Positions 25,557 through 33,420 of a stretch of DNA of 47,310 nt are shown here, in pieces. The DNA is from CAIWHR01 sp035541655. Lineage in GTDB: Bacteria > Pseudomonadota > Gammaproteobacteria > Burkholderiales > Casimicrobiaceae. How positions within the stretch are numbered: position 1 is the first letter of the stretch; each line of letters opens with the position of its first letter. The stretch spans positions 1 to 47,310 of the forward strand of contig DATKMY010000063.1 in the NCBI GenBank assembly GCA_035541655.1, written 5' to 3'. The notes under the pieces are model-generated. The model was not told the DNA's origin, did not search any database, and saw only the letters and a program-made list of their open reading frames with translations. The position numbers were made by a program, and so were the translations under genes.

Positions 25557-26930
25557 TCAGATGATCTCGAAATAGCGCTTCATTTCCCAGTCGGTGATTG
25601 CGTCGAGCCACTGCCGCCATTCCCATTCACGGGTCGCCGCATAGTGATCGACGAACTCGTCGCCGAACCAGTCGCGCGCGAGCTGCGACTTGCTGAAGAT
25701 CCGCGTGGTCTCGATCAGCGTCCGCGGCGCCCGCGGAATGTTCTCCGCACCCCGGTTCGTGCCGTGGATCGGCTTCGCCGTGAGCTTCAATTTGCGCTCG
25801 ACGCCGTCGAGCCCCGCCGCGATCACCGCGGCCGCCGCGAGATAGGGGTTCATGTCGGCGCCGGGGCAGCGGGTTTCGAGGCGCGTCGACTTCGGCGATG
25901 CGGCGATCACGCGAAAGCTCGCCGTGCGATTGTCGAGACCCCACGTCGGCTTCACCGGCGCCCAGAAGCCGTCGACCAGGCGCTTGTAGCTGTTGATCGT
26001 CGGCCAGTACATCGGCGCGAGCTCCATCAGGCCGGCGATCTGGCCGGCGAGGTAGCTCTCGAACAGCTTGCTCATTCCGTTCGCGTTCTTCGTGTCCGAG
26101 AAGAGATTCTTCTTGCCGTCTGAGAGCGATTGATGAATGTGCCCCGAGCATCCGGGGAGCTGCTGATTCCACTTCGCCATGAAGCTCGGCATGATGCCGA
26201 AGCGCGCCCCGATCTCCTTGGCCCCCGTCTTGAAGAGGATCGCCCGGTCGGCGGATTCGAGCGCTTCCGAGAACAGGATCGCTGCCTCGTAGACGCCCGG
26301 ACCGGTTTCGGTGTGCAGGCCTTCGATCGGCACGCCGAATTCACCCATCTCGGTCATCAGCGCCGCGAAGAAGTCGCGGTTCGCATTGGCGCGCAGCAGC
26401 GAGTAGCCGAACATGCCCGGCGTGAGGGTCGTCGGTCCGACACCTTTCTTCGCCGCCCACGACTCCGGCGTTTCGGCGAAGTTGAACCACTCGTATTCCA
26501 TCCCGCACATCGGCGCGACGCCGAGCGTGTCCGCGCGCTTGAGCACCCGTTTGAGGACCTGGCGCGGACAGATCGAGAGCGGGACTTCCTTGCCGTCGCG
26601 CTCGGCGACGAAATCGCCGAGGAAAAACGGGACGCCGCCGTCCCACGGGACCGTGCGGAACGTCTTCAGGTCGATCTTCGCGAGCGCGTCGGGGAAACCC
26701 TTGTGCCAGCCGGTGACCGTCGTGTTGTCGTAGGTGACGTCCATCATGTCCCAGCCGAACACGACGTCGCAGAAGCCGAAGCCGCCTTCCGCGGCCGAGT
26801 AGAACTTTTCCTTGTGGATGTACTTGCCCCGCAGCACGCCGTCGATGTCCGACACCGCGACTTTCACCCGGTTGCCCGGCGCGTTGCGAACCGCGGCGAT
26901 GACCTTGTCGGTCGGGGACGGATTCGGCAT
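25557..26930 (-). CDS. Glutamine-synthetase-like gamma-glutamyl amine ligase (PuuA/GlnA4/IpuC type)
   Basis: This 457-residue protein starts at ATG 26930 with an excellent ribosome site (GGAGGAA, 5 bases upstream). It has the glutamine synthetase fold: MCGMEYEWFNF and HTETGPGVYE (metal Glu residues), CSGHIHQSL (ATP/metal His), RLVDGFWAP, and DNRTASFRVIAASPKSTRLE with ETRCPGADMNPYLAAAAVIA. The N-terminus (VKVAVSDIDGVLRGKYIHKEKF) is of the PuuA-like, non-assimilatory type. Such enzymes ligate glutamate to an amine using ATP: putrescine in PuuA, ethanolamine in Streptomyces GlnA4, isopropylamine in IpuC. As first gene of the operon it would start amine catabolism. The amine is not decided by sequence alone. 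Confidence 0.9.
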   Translation of the reverse strand: MPNPSPTDKVIAAVRNAPGNRVKVAVSDIDGVLRGKYIHKEKFYSAAEGGFGFCDVVFGWDMMDVTYDNTTVTGWHKGFPDALAKIDLKTFRTVPWDGGVPFFLGDFVAERDGKEVPLSICPRQVLKRVLKRADTLGVAPMCGMEYEWFNFAETPESWAAKKGVGPTTLTPGMFGYSLLRANANRDFFAALMTEMGEFGVPIEGLHTETGPGVYEAAILFSEALESADRAILFKTGAKEIGARFGIMPSFMAKWNQQLPGCSGHIHQSLSDGKKNLFSDTKNANGMSKLFESYLAGQIAGLMELAPMYWPTINSYKRLVDGFWAPVKPTWGLDNRTASFRVIAASPKSTRLETRCPGADMNPYLAAAAVIAAGLDGVERKLKLTAKPIHGTNRGAENIPRAPRTLIETTRIFSKSQLARDWFGDEFVDHYAATREWEWRQWLDAITDWEMKRYFEII

Positions 26931-27024
26931 GGCTTCCTCCAGAGGGGTGCAGCGGGCGGCTCTTCGTGGGCTGTTCTGCCGCGCGTCGCGGGATCTCCCG
27001 AATCCCGCGCGGCGCTCTGTCGTG

Positions 27025-27030
27025 ATTCTA
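27025..27030 (-). promoter_or_regulatory. Possible -10 box for the gamma-glutamyl amine operon
   Basis: On the minus strand the sequence reads TAGAAT, about 95 bases before the glutamine-synthetase-like start. No strong -35 is visible at the right distance. The region is shared with the divergent EamA exporter promoter. Confidence 0.3.
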
Positions 27031-27042
27031 GCGCACGCCCGA

Positions 27043-27070
27043 TTGCCGGCCCGCGCACGGATGGCACAAT
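27043..27070 (+). promoter_or_regulatory. Probable promoter of the EamA exporter gene
   Basis: TTGCCG (27043-27048) and CACAAT (27065-27070) are separated by 16 bases, fitting a sigma-70 promoter with transcription from about 27077. This favours ATG 27105 over the in-frame ATG at 27069 as the start codon. Confidence 0.4.
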
Positions 27071-27104
27071 GCCTGCCGATGGCTCCGATCCTCAGCCCGC
27101 AAAG

Positions 27105-27980
27105 ATGACGAACGCGGCCGCGCTCGTCGCGCTGCACGCGGCCGTGGCCCTCTTCGGCTTCGCGGGGCTGTTCGGCAAGTGGCTGACGCTCTCGCCGGTC
27201 GCGATCGTTCTCGGCCGCACGGCGATCGCCGCGGCCGCGCTGGGCATCCTGCGCTTGCGCATGCGCGAGCACGCTCCCTTCGACGTGCGGCTCGCAGCGA
27301 ACGGCGTCGTGCTTGCTGTGCACTGGGTGAGCTTCTTCGCGGCGATCCAGGTCTCGACTGTGGCCGTGGGGCTCCTCGGTTTCGCGAGCTTTCCGCTCTT
27401 CACGCTCGCGATCGAGCGGATGTTCCTCGCCCGCCCGATTCATCGCCGCGAGGCCACGACCGCGATCCTCGTCACTGCGGGGCTGGTGCTGCTCGTCCCG
27501 GAAATCTCGCTCGCGAACCCGATCGTCCAGGGCCTCTGCTGGGGCCTCGTGTCAGGACTCACGTTCGCGCTGCTTGCCGTGATGAACCGGCGCTGGGCGA
27601 TGGGTCGGCCGGCGACCGACATCGCGTTCTGGCAGAACGCGCTCGCGGCGGCTGCGCTGTTCCCCTTCGCTTTGGCGAGTCCATGGGCGCTCGGCGAGGT
27701 CGGCGCGCGGGAGATCGCGCTCCTCGTTGTGCTCGGTCTCTGCTGCACGGCGCTCGCGCACACGCTGTTCATCGCCGCACTGGCAAAGGTCACTGCCCAC
27801 ACGGCGAGCGTGATCACAGCGCTCGAACCGGTCTATGGCATTGCGCTCGCGTTCGCATTCCTCGGCGAGGTTCCGAGCGTGCGAACGCTCGCGGGTGGCG
27901 CGTTGATCGTCGCCGCGGCAATCACGGCGACGCGGCGCGCGAGCCTCGCGATGGTTGGCTGGCGGCGGCCGAACCGGTAG
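27105..27980 (+). CDS. EamA/DMT family transporter
   Basis: This 291-residue protein has about ten hydrophobic helices in two EamA repeats. The first covers about 1-130 (LVALHAAVALFGFAGLFGKW, VALHWVSFFAAIQVSTVAVG-like segment at 27310-27370) and the second about 145-280 (GLVSGLTFALLAVMNRRW, ALEPVYGIALAFAFLGEVPS). The last segment is the typical EamA E-x-x-x-G-E motif. Family members export metabolites or amino acids across the inner membrane. It is divergent from the gamma-glutamyl amine operon, so export or uptake of a related compound is possible but unproven. Confidence 0.85.
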   Translation: MTNAAALVALHAAVALFGFAGLFGKWLTLSPVAIVLGRTAIAAAALGILRLRMREHAPFDVRLAANGVVLAVHWVSFFAAIQVSTVAVGLLGFASFPLFTLAIERMFLARPIHRREATTAILVTAGLVLLVPEISLANPIVQGLCWGLVSGLTFALLAVMNRRWAMGRPATDIAFWQNALAAAALFPFALASPWALGEVGAREIALLVVLGLCCTALAHTLFIAALAKVTAHTASVITALEPVYGIALAFAFLGEVPSVRTLAGGALIVAAAITATRRASLAMVGWRRPNR

Positions 27981-28012
27981 CATCGGGCTTTCCCTCCGGA
28001 ATCGCTCCCCGA

Positions 28013-28933
28013 ATGCAGATCGGCATCGTCGGTTTGGGCCGCATGGGCGGCAACATGGCGCGGCGTCTTCGGCGCGCCGGCGTCGACGTGATCGGCTTCG
28101 ATGCGGACGCGGCGGCGGTCACGGCGTTGGGGAAGGAAAGAGTTCTCGAGCCTGCGGAGTCGATCGGCGCGCTCGCGCGGCGATTGTCGGCGCCGCGGGT
28201 CGTGTGGCTGATGGTGCCGGCGGGTCGCCCGACGGAACTCGCCGTCGAAGACCTCTGGCCGGAGCTCGTGCGCGGCGACCTGATCGTCGACGGCGGCAAC
28301 GCGAATTACAAGGATTCGCAGCGGCGCGGCCTGGCGCTCGCTTCGGCGGGCCTGAGATTCGTCGATTGCGGCGTGTCGGGCGGCGTATGGGGCCTCGAGA
28401 ACGGCTACACGCTGATGTTCGGCGGCGACGCCGCGGCGGCCGCGATGATCGAGCCGTTCGTGAGGATCCTCGCTCCAACGCCGGACGCCGGATGGCTTCA
28501 CTGCGGGCCATGCGGCGCCGGGCATTTCGTGAAGATGATTCACAACGGCATCGAATACGCAATGATGGAGGCATACGCCGAAGGTTTCGCGCTGCTGAAA
28601 GGCAATGCAAAGCTCGGCATCGACGTCGCTTCGGTCGCCGAGACGTGGCGTCACGGCAGCGTCGTTCGCTCGTGGCTGCTCGATCTGACCGCCGACGTTC
28701 TCGAGCGCGATGCCGAGCTCGCCGACATCGCACCCATCGTCGCCGATTCGGGCGAAGGGCGCTGGACCGCCGTCGAGGCGATCGAACAGGGCGTCCCGGC
28801 CCCCGTCATCTCGCTGGCGCTGATGATGCGCTTCGCGAGTCAGGGCCGATCCGAATACGCCGACAAGCTCATGGCGATGATGCGCAAGGGCTTCGGCGGA
28901 CACGCGGTGGCCCGGAAGGGCGCTGCGCAATGA
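28013..28933 (+). CDS. gnd: 6-phosphogluconate dehydrogenase, decarboxylating, short (Gnd/YqeC) type
   Basis: This 306-residue enzyme starts at ATG 28013 with the dinucleotide-binding motif MQIGIVGLGRMGGNMARRL. The signature segments LIVDGGNANYKDSQRR, VDCGVSGGVWGLENGYTLMFGG and GPCGAGHFVKMIHNGIEYAMM (catalytic Lys and Asn) are intact, as is the C-terminal helical domain (DSGEGRWTAVEAIEQGVPAP). It is of the short bacterial type of about 300 residues rather than the 470-residue form. It converts 6-phosphogluconate to ribulose 5-phosphate in the cytoplasm, making NAD(P)H. The beta-lyase gene follows by 22 bases. Confidence 0.94.
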   Translation: MQIGIVGLGRMGGNMARRLRRAGVDVIGFDADAAAVTALGKERVLEPAESIGALARRLSAPRVVWLMVPAGRPTELAVEDLWPELVRGDLIVDGGNANYKDSQRRGLALASAGLRFVDCGVSGGVWGLENGYTLMFGGDAAAAAMIEPFVRILAPTPDAGWLHCGPCGAGHFVKMIHNGIEYAMMEAYAEGFALLKGNAKLGIDVASVAETWRHGSVVRSWLLDLTADVLERDAELADIAPIVADSGEGRWTAVEAIEQGVPAPVISLALMMRFASQGRSEYADKLMAMMRKGFGGHAVARKGAAQ

Positions 28934-28955
28934 ACGATCGTCCAGGGAGCGCGGC

Positions 28956-30128
28956 ATGAGCGGCGACAAGCGCAAGCCGGCGACGCGCGCGACGCACCTC
29001 GGGCGCCATCCGAAGCGATTCCTGGGTGCCGTGAACACGCCGGTCTTTCGCGCGACGACCATGCTGTTCCGCACGGTCTCGGACCTCGAGAAGGCGGCGC
29101 GCAACGAATTCGACGGCATCGGCTACGGCCTGCACGGCTTGCCGACCGTCACCGATTTGCAGAGCGCGGTCGCGGCGATCGAAGGCGCCCACGCGGCGCT
29201 CGCCGTCCCGTCGGGTCTCACCGCGACGACGCTGCCGCTGCTGGCGCTCACGCGTCCCGGCGATCACGTGCTCATCACCGATTCTGTCTATGGGCCGACG
29301 CGCCGCTTCGCCAACAATCATCTGACGCGCCTCGGCATCGACGTCACGTACTACGATCCGCTGGTCGGCGGCGCGATCGAGCGCGAGTTCCGCCCGAGCA
29401 CGCGGATCGTCTTCACCGAGTCTCCGGGGTCGCTCACCTTCGAAGTGCAGGACATTCCAGCGATCGCGGCCGTCGCGCATCGGCACGGGGCGCTCGTCGT
29501 CCACGACAACTCGTGGGCGACGCCGTTCGGTTTCCGCTCGTTCGACCACGGCGTCGACGTCTCGGTGCATGCCGCGACGAAATATATCGGCGGACACTCC
29601 GACGTGCTTCTCGGATTGATCCTGTGCAATCACGCCACGTTCCCGGCGCTGCACCGAATCTGGACCGATATCGGCGTCACCGCGTCGCCCGACGATTGCT
29701 TTCTCGGGCTGCGCGGGCTGCGCACGTTGCCGCTGCGCCTGCAGCGGCATGTTGCGAGCGCGGTCGAGATCGCGGAGTGGCTGAAGCGCCGGCCCGAAGT
29801 GCGCGAAGTGATTTACCCGATGCTTCCGGGCGCGCGCGGCCACGACCTCTGGAAGCGCGACTTCGTGGGAGGCTCCGGGCTTTTCGCCGTCGTTCTGCAG
29901 CCGGTCGCCAAGGCGGGGATCGACGCGATGCTCAACGGCATGGAGCTCTTCGGCATGGGATGGAGCTGGGGCGGATTCGAGAGCCTCGTCATCCCGACCT
30001 ACCCCGAGCTCATCCACACGGCGACCCGGTGGGAACCCGGCGGCCCCTGCCTGCGCCTTGCGATCGGCCTCGAGGATCCCGCGGACCTGATCGCCGATCT
30101 CGCCGCGGGGCTCGCGCGCCTCGGGTGA
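28956..30128 (+). CDS. metC: Cystathionine beta-lyase type PLP enzyme
   Basis: This 390-residue protein of the Cys/Met metabolism PLP family has the PLP lysine Lys209 in SVHAATKYIGGHSDVLLG, the PLP-Asp region VVHDNSWATPFGFRSFDHG, and the substrate segment ESPGSLTFEVQD. The ESPGS motif, and late WSWGGFESL, favour cystathionine beta-lyase (MetC) over gamma-synthase or gamma-lyase. It would release homocysteine, pyruvate and ammonia from cystathionine in methionine synthesis. It lies 22 bases after gnd and probably shares its transcript. A nested inverted repeat follows the stop. Confidence 0.9.
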   Translation: MSGDKRKPATRATHLGRHPKRFLGAVNTPVFRATTMLFRTVSDLEKAARNEFDGIGYGLHGLPTVTDLQSAVAAIEGAHAALAVPSGLTATTLPLLALTRPGDHVLITDSVYGPTRRFANNHLTRLGIDVTYYDPLVGGAIEREFRPSTRIVFTESPGSLTFEVQDIPAIAAVAHRHGALVVHDNSWATPFGFRSFDHGVDVSVHAATKYIGGHSDVLLGLILCNHATFPALHRIWTDIGVTASPDDCFLGLRGLRTLPLRLQRHVASAVEIAEWLKRRPEVREVIYPMLPGARGHDLWKRDFVGGSGLFAVVLQPVAKAGIDAMLNGMELFGMGWSWGGFESLVIPTYPELIHTATRWEPGGPCLRLAIGLEDPADLIADLAAGLARLG

Positions 30129-30156
30129 ATTCAGTGCCGAGTCGCCGCGAGGCGAT

Positions 30157-30204
30157 TTCGGCCGGGCGTAGCGTTTGTCAATAAAGTTGACAATCTCGGC
30201 CGAA
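30157..30204. promoter_or_regulatory. Nested inverted repeat containing 19-bp palindrome (copy 2)
   Basis: The inner palindrome TTGTCAAT-AAA-GTTGACAA (30175-30193) differs from the copy at 15026-15044 by two bases. It is enclosed by a second inverted repeat, TTCGGCCG (30157-30164) and CGGCCGAA (30197-30204). It lies between the stops of convergent genes (metC ends 30128; the small periplasmic protein ends 30225). A shared transcript end or a protein-binding site are both possible. Confidence 0.5.
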
Positions 30205-30224
30205 CCGAGGGCAGGCGCAGCCGG

Positions 30225-30587
30225 CTATTGCTTCGTAGCCTCGGCGTAGTCGTTGAATGCCTTGGCCGACTTGTTCAACTCTTCGGCCGCTGCGCTGGCT
30301 GCCTTGACGTGTGTCGCAGCCGCGGCCTGTTCCTCGCTGATGAAGGCCTTGAGGCAATCCACGTAGGACCTCATGCCCTTGAACCAGTTGTTTCGCTTCG
30401 CCTCGGCGGCGCTCCTGCCCGACTCGGTCGTTGCGACGGGCGGAGGTTCGCCCGGCTTTTCGCAGTTCGGCGCAGGTGGCGCAGTGGTCGTGGCAGGAGC
30501 GCCGGTTTGCGCCGCCGCGGTGCTCGTGACGGCGAGGGCCAGCGCGAACGATGCGGCGCCAATGATCAGGTCGTGACGTGCAGGCAT
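30225..30587 (-). CDS. Small periplasmic protein with C-terminal helix
   Basis: This 120-residue protein starts at ATG 30587. Residues 1-26 are a Sec signal peptide (MPARHDLIIGAASFALALAV, cleavage after AAAQ region). A Pro/Thr/Ala-rich linker containing one Cys follows. The rest is strongly helical and alanine/lysine-rich (WFKGMRSYVDCLKAFISEEQ, then AAEELNKSAKAFNDYAEATKQ), with a second Cys that could form a disulfide. I do not recognise the family. It lies about 90 bases downstream of the ABC transporter operon's LivG-type gene, in the same direction. Confidence 0.65.
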   Translation of the reverse strand: MPARHDLIIGAASFALALAVTSTAAAQTGAPATTTAPPAPNCEKPGEPPPVATTESGRSAAEAKRNNWFKGMRSYVDCLKAFISEEQAAAATHVKAASAAAEELNKSAKAFNDYAEATKQ

Positions 30588-30675
30588 GGCGTTGATTCCT
30601 CGGCAATGATCCGAAAGCGGCGACGAGCGGATGGCAGACGGCTCCCGCCCGCCTCCGGCTCGTCCGGCCGGTAGT

Positions 30676-31509
30676 TTACGCGCTGCCCCCCTCGCCGAGG
30701 TAGACCGCCTGTACTCGCGCGTTCCCGCGAATCGCCTCCGGCGGACCTTCGGCGATCACGCGGCCGTGATCGAGGACGATCACGCGGTCGGCGTGACCGA
30801 ACACGACGTCCATGTCATGCTCGGTGAAGAGCACCGCAATGCTCTGCTCGCGCGCGAGCCGCGCCGCGAGCTCCATCAACCGGCCGCGCGAACGCGGCGA
30901 CATTCCCGCGGTCGGCTCGTCCATCAGCAGGAGCCTCGGTGCAGCAGCCAGTGCAAGCGCCAGCTCGACGCGCTTTGCATTGCCGTAGGCAAGCGTTGCG
31001 CAGCCCTGATCGGCGAACTCCGTCATGCGCACGTGCTCGAGCAGTGAGTCGGCGTCTCCGCGCATGCACCGGGTCGCCGGAGCGCGGATCGTTCGGTCGT
31101 CGCCCGTGCGCGCGAGCAGCGCGAGCTGAACGTTCTCCCGTACCGTCATCGATGCGAACAGCGCGGCGACCTGGAACGTCCGTCCGACGCCCATCCGGGA
31201 AATCGCGCGCGGCGGCAGGCCGTCGATCCGCGATCCCAGCAGCTCGACCGTTCCCGCATCCGGCCGCAGCTGACCGTTGACCAGATTGAAGCAGGTGGTC
31301 TTTCCGGCGCCGTTCGGGCCGATCAGCGCGACGAGCTCGCCGGCGCCCACTGCAAAGGACACATCGCGGACCGCATCGACGCCGCCGAATGCCTTGGCCA
31401 GCTTGTCGACGCGAAGCACCGGGGTGTTTGGACCTTCGCCCGGAGGCAGCGCTTCGCGCAGTACCGCTCCCCGGGGCGGAGCGCCTAGCGGCGGCCCGGC
31501 CGTGCTCAC
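30676..31509 (-). CDS. livG: Branched-chain amino acid type ABC transporter ATP-binding protein (LivG)
   Basis: This 277-residue ATPase starts at GTG 31509, whose TG overlaps the permease stop (GTGA). Walker A is GPNGAGKT (64-71), the signature segment is LAYGNAKRVELALALA, Walker B is LLLMDEPTAGM and the H-loop is FTEHDMDVVF. PRAISRMGVGRTFQVAALFA is the LivG-type Q-loop region. A 30-residue N-terminal extension precedes the domain. It powers import through the fused permease. A second ATPase (LivF), normally adjacent, is absent from this operon. Confidence 0.9.
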   Translation of the reverse strand: MSTAGPPLGAPPRGAVLREALPPGEGPNTPVLRVDKLAKAFGGVDAVRDVSFAVGAGELVALIGPNGAGKTTCFNLVNGQLRPDAGTVELLGSRIDGLPPRAISRMGVGRTFQVAALFASMTVRENVQLALLARTGDDRTIRAPATRCMRGDADSLLEHVRMTEFADQGCATLAYGNAKRVELALALAAAPRLLLMDEPTAGMSPRSRGRLMELAARLAREQSIAVLFTEHDMDVVFGHADRVIVLDHGRVIAEGPPEAIRGNARVQAVYLGEGGSA

Positions 31510-33386
31510 CGCGACCTCGGTCCGAACAACCGCTGCAGCGCGCCAGCGATCCCCATCGGCGCAACGATGACGATCAGAAGAATCGCCGCGCCGAGGACGG
31601 CGTGCCAGTATTCCGTCGCGCGGGCGAGCGCGTCGGACAGCCACGTGAACACCGCGGCGCCTAGCAGCGGTCCGGCGAGCGCGTTGAGGCCGCCCAGGAG
31701 AACCATGACGAGCGCGTCGACCGAGCGCGGGATCGCGAGCGTTTCCGGCGAGATGCTTCCTTTGGAGAAGGCGTAGAGGCCGCCGGCCAAGCCTGCGAAG
31801 CCGCCGGCAATCGAAAATGCGGTCCAGTGCACGCGCCGGACGTCGATCCCGATCGCTTCTGCGCGCAGCGGCGAATCGCGACAGGCGCGCAGCGCATAGC
31901 CGAGCGGCGCGTGCGCAACCCAGGCGATGGCCGCGAGCGCGGCCGATACCAGAGCGAGCGTCAGCCAATAGTAGGCCTCCTTGCCGGCGAGCCAGGCGGC
32001 CGGCCAGACGCCTACGATGCCGTTCGATCCTCCCGTGACGGCGTCCCACTGGAACGCGATCGACCAGACAATTTGCGCGAACGCGAGCGTGAGCATCGCC
32101 AGATAGACGCCGGAGAGCCGTACGCAGAACCAGCCGATCACCAAAGCGCCCGCCGTGCCGGCGACGGGCGAGAGCGCGAGCGCCGCCTCCATCGGAACGC
32201 CGCGCTTGACTGCGAGCGCTGCCGCGTACGCGCCGATACCGAAGTAGGCCGCGTGGCCGAACGACGCCATGCCGCCGGTGCCCATCAGGAGCCGGAGGCT
32301 TGCGGCGAAGAGTGCCAGCACGAGCACGTCGGTTGCGAGCACGAGCCGGTATTCGTCGCCCGTCCGCGGCAGAAGGACCGCGACAGCGAGCGCGACGAGC
32401 ACGCCGATCGCCGCACGTCTTCCGGGCGGCATGACGAGCGTCCGAAATTCCGCGATCGGAGTCGTCGGCGGCGCAGCGGGCGCCGTTCCCAGCAATCCGC
32501 AGGGGCGCGCGACGAGCACGACCGCCATCACGGCGAATTCAGCCACTTGCGTGAGCTTCGGAAATGCGATCGCGATCCCGCCGACGTCGACGGTACCGAT
32601 AGCGATGCACAGCGATTTGGTGAGGCCGATCAGCAGCGCTGCCGCGAATGCCCCGGGGATCGATCCGAGCCCGCCGACGACGGTGACGACGAACGCTTCG
32701 GCGATGACCGCGAGGTCCATGCCGAGGTTCGCGGGCTCGCGGGGGAGCTGCAGCGCGCCCGCGAGCCCCGCGAGAAAGGAGCCCAGCGCGAACACGATCG
32801 TGAACAGGCGTCGTTCATCGACGCCGAGGGCGGCGGCGAGCACGCGGTTCTCCGTCGCGGCGCGCGTCAGCACGCCGAAGCGCGTGCGCTCGATTGCCCA
32901 CCAGAGCGCCGCAAGCACGAGCGGACCCACGGCGAGCAGAAGGAGATCGTATGTGGGTATCGCGCGCCCGAAGACATCGAGCGCGCCTTGCAAGCCGGCG
33001 GCCCGCGGCCCCAGCAGATCCTCGGGACCCCAGAATGCCAGCGCGAGATCGCGGACGATCAGGACGACGCCGAAGGTGGCCGCGAGCTGCAGGAGCTCCG
33101 GCGCCGCGTAGATCCGCCTCAGGATCGTCGCTTCGATCGTTGCGCCGACCACTGCGACGGCGAGCGCGGCGACGAGCACACCGCCCCAGAATCCGAGCGG
33201 ACCGCGGCCGACCGTCGCTGTGAGCGTGTACGCGAGATACGCGCCGAGCATGTAGAGCGAGCCGTGCGCGAAATTGACGACGCGCGTCACCCCGAAGATC
33301 AGCGTGAGGCCAGCCGCGACGAGGAACAGCGCGGAAGCGCCGGCGAGGCCGTTCAGCAGCTGTGCGGCGAGCGAGGCGGGCGACAC
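31506..33386 (-). CDS. Fused LivH-LivM type ABC permease
   Basis: This 626-residue membrane protein joins two permease subunits that are usually separate. Residues 1 to about 290 are LivH-like (GLTLIFGVTRVVNFAHGSLY, FGVVLIVRDLALAFWGPE, VVGGLGSIPGAFAAALLIGL). Residues from about 330 are LivM-like (LMGTGGMASFGHAAYFGIGA, LTLAFAQIVWSIAFQWDAVT, YALRACRDSPLRAEAIGIDV, LLGGLNALAGPLLGAAVFTW). A linker near 290-330 probably spans the membrane or a loop so that the two halves keep their topology. The start is GTG 33386, 34 bases after the binding protein gene. The solute may be a branched-chain amino acid, an amide, urea or an aromatic acid. Confidence 0.92.
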   Translation of the reverse strand: MSPASLAAQLLNGLAGASALFLVAAGLTLIFGVTRVVNFAHGSLYMLGAYLAYTLTATVGRGPLGFWGGVLVAALAVAVVGATIEATILRRIYAAPELLQLAATFGVVLIVRDLALAFWGPEDLLGPRAAGLQGALDVFGRAIPTYDLLLLAVGPLVLAALWWAIERTRFGVLTRAATENRVLAAALGVDERRLFTIVFALGSFLAGLAGALQLPREPANLGMDLAVIAEAFVVTVVGGLGSIPGAFAAALLIGLTKSLCIAIGTVDVGGIAIAFPKLTQVAEFAVMAVVLVARPCGLLGTAPAAPPTTPIAEFRTLVMPPGRRAAIGVLVALAVAVLLPRTGDEYRLVLATDVLVLALFAASLRLLMGTGGMASFGHAAYFGIGAYAAALAVKRGVPMEAALALSPVAGTAGALVIGWFCVRLSGVYLAMLTLAFAQIVWSIAFQWDAVTGGSNGIVGVWPAAWLAGKEAYYWLTLALVSAALAAIAWVAHAPLGYALRACRDSPLRAEAIGIDVRRVHWTAFSIAGGFAGLAGGLYAFSKGSISPETLAIPRSVDALVMVLLGGLNALAGPLLGAAVFTWLSDALARATEYWHAVLGAAILLIVIVAPMGIAGALQRLFGPRSR

Positions 33387-33420
33387 GCGCGGGACTAACG
33401 GCTCGTGCGGGCCAGCGGCC

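Noticed and set aside
31827..33398. A 523-codon plus-strand open frame
   Set aside because: It mirrors the fused LivH-LivM permease and has a highly charged, repetitive composition with no known fold.
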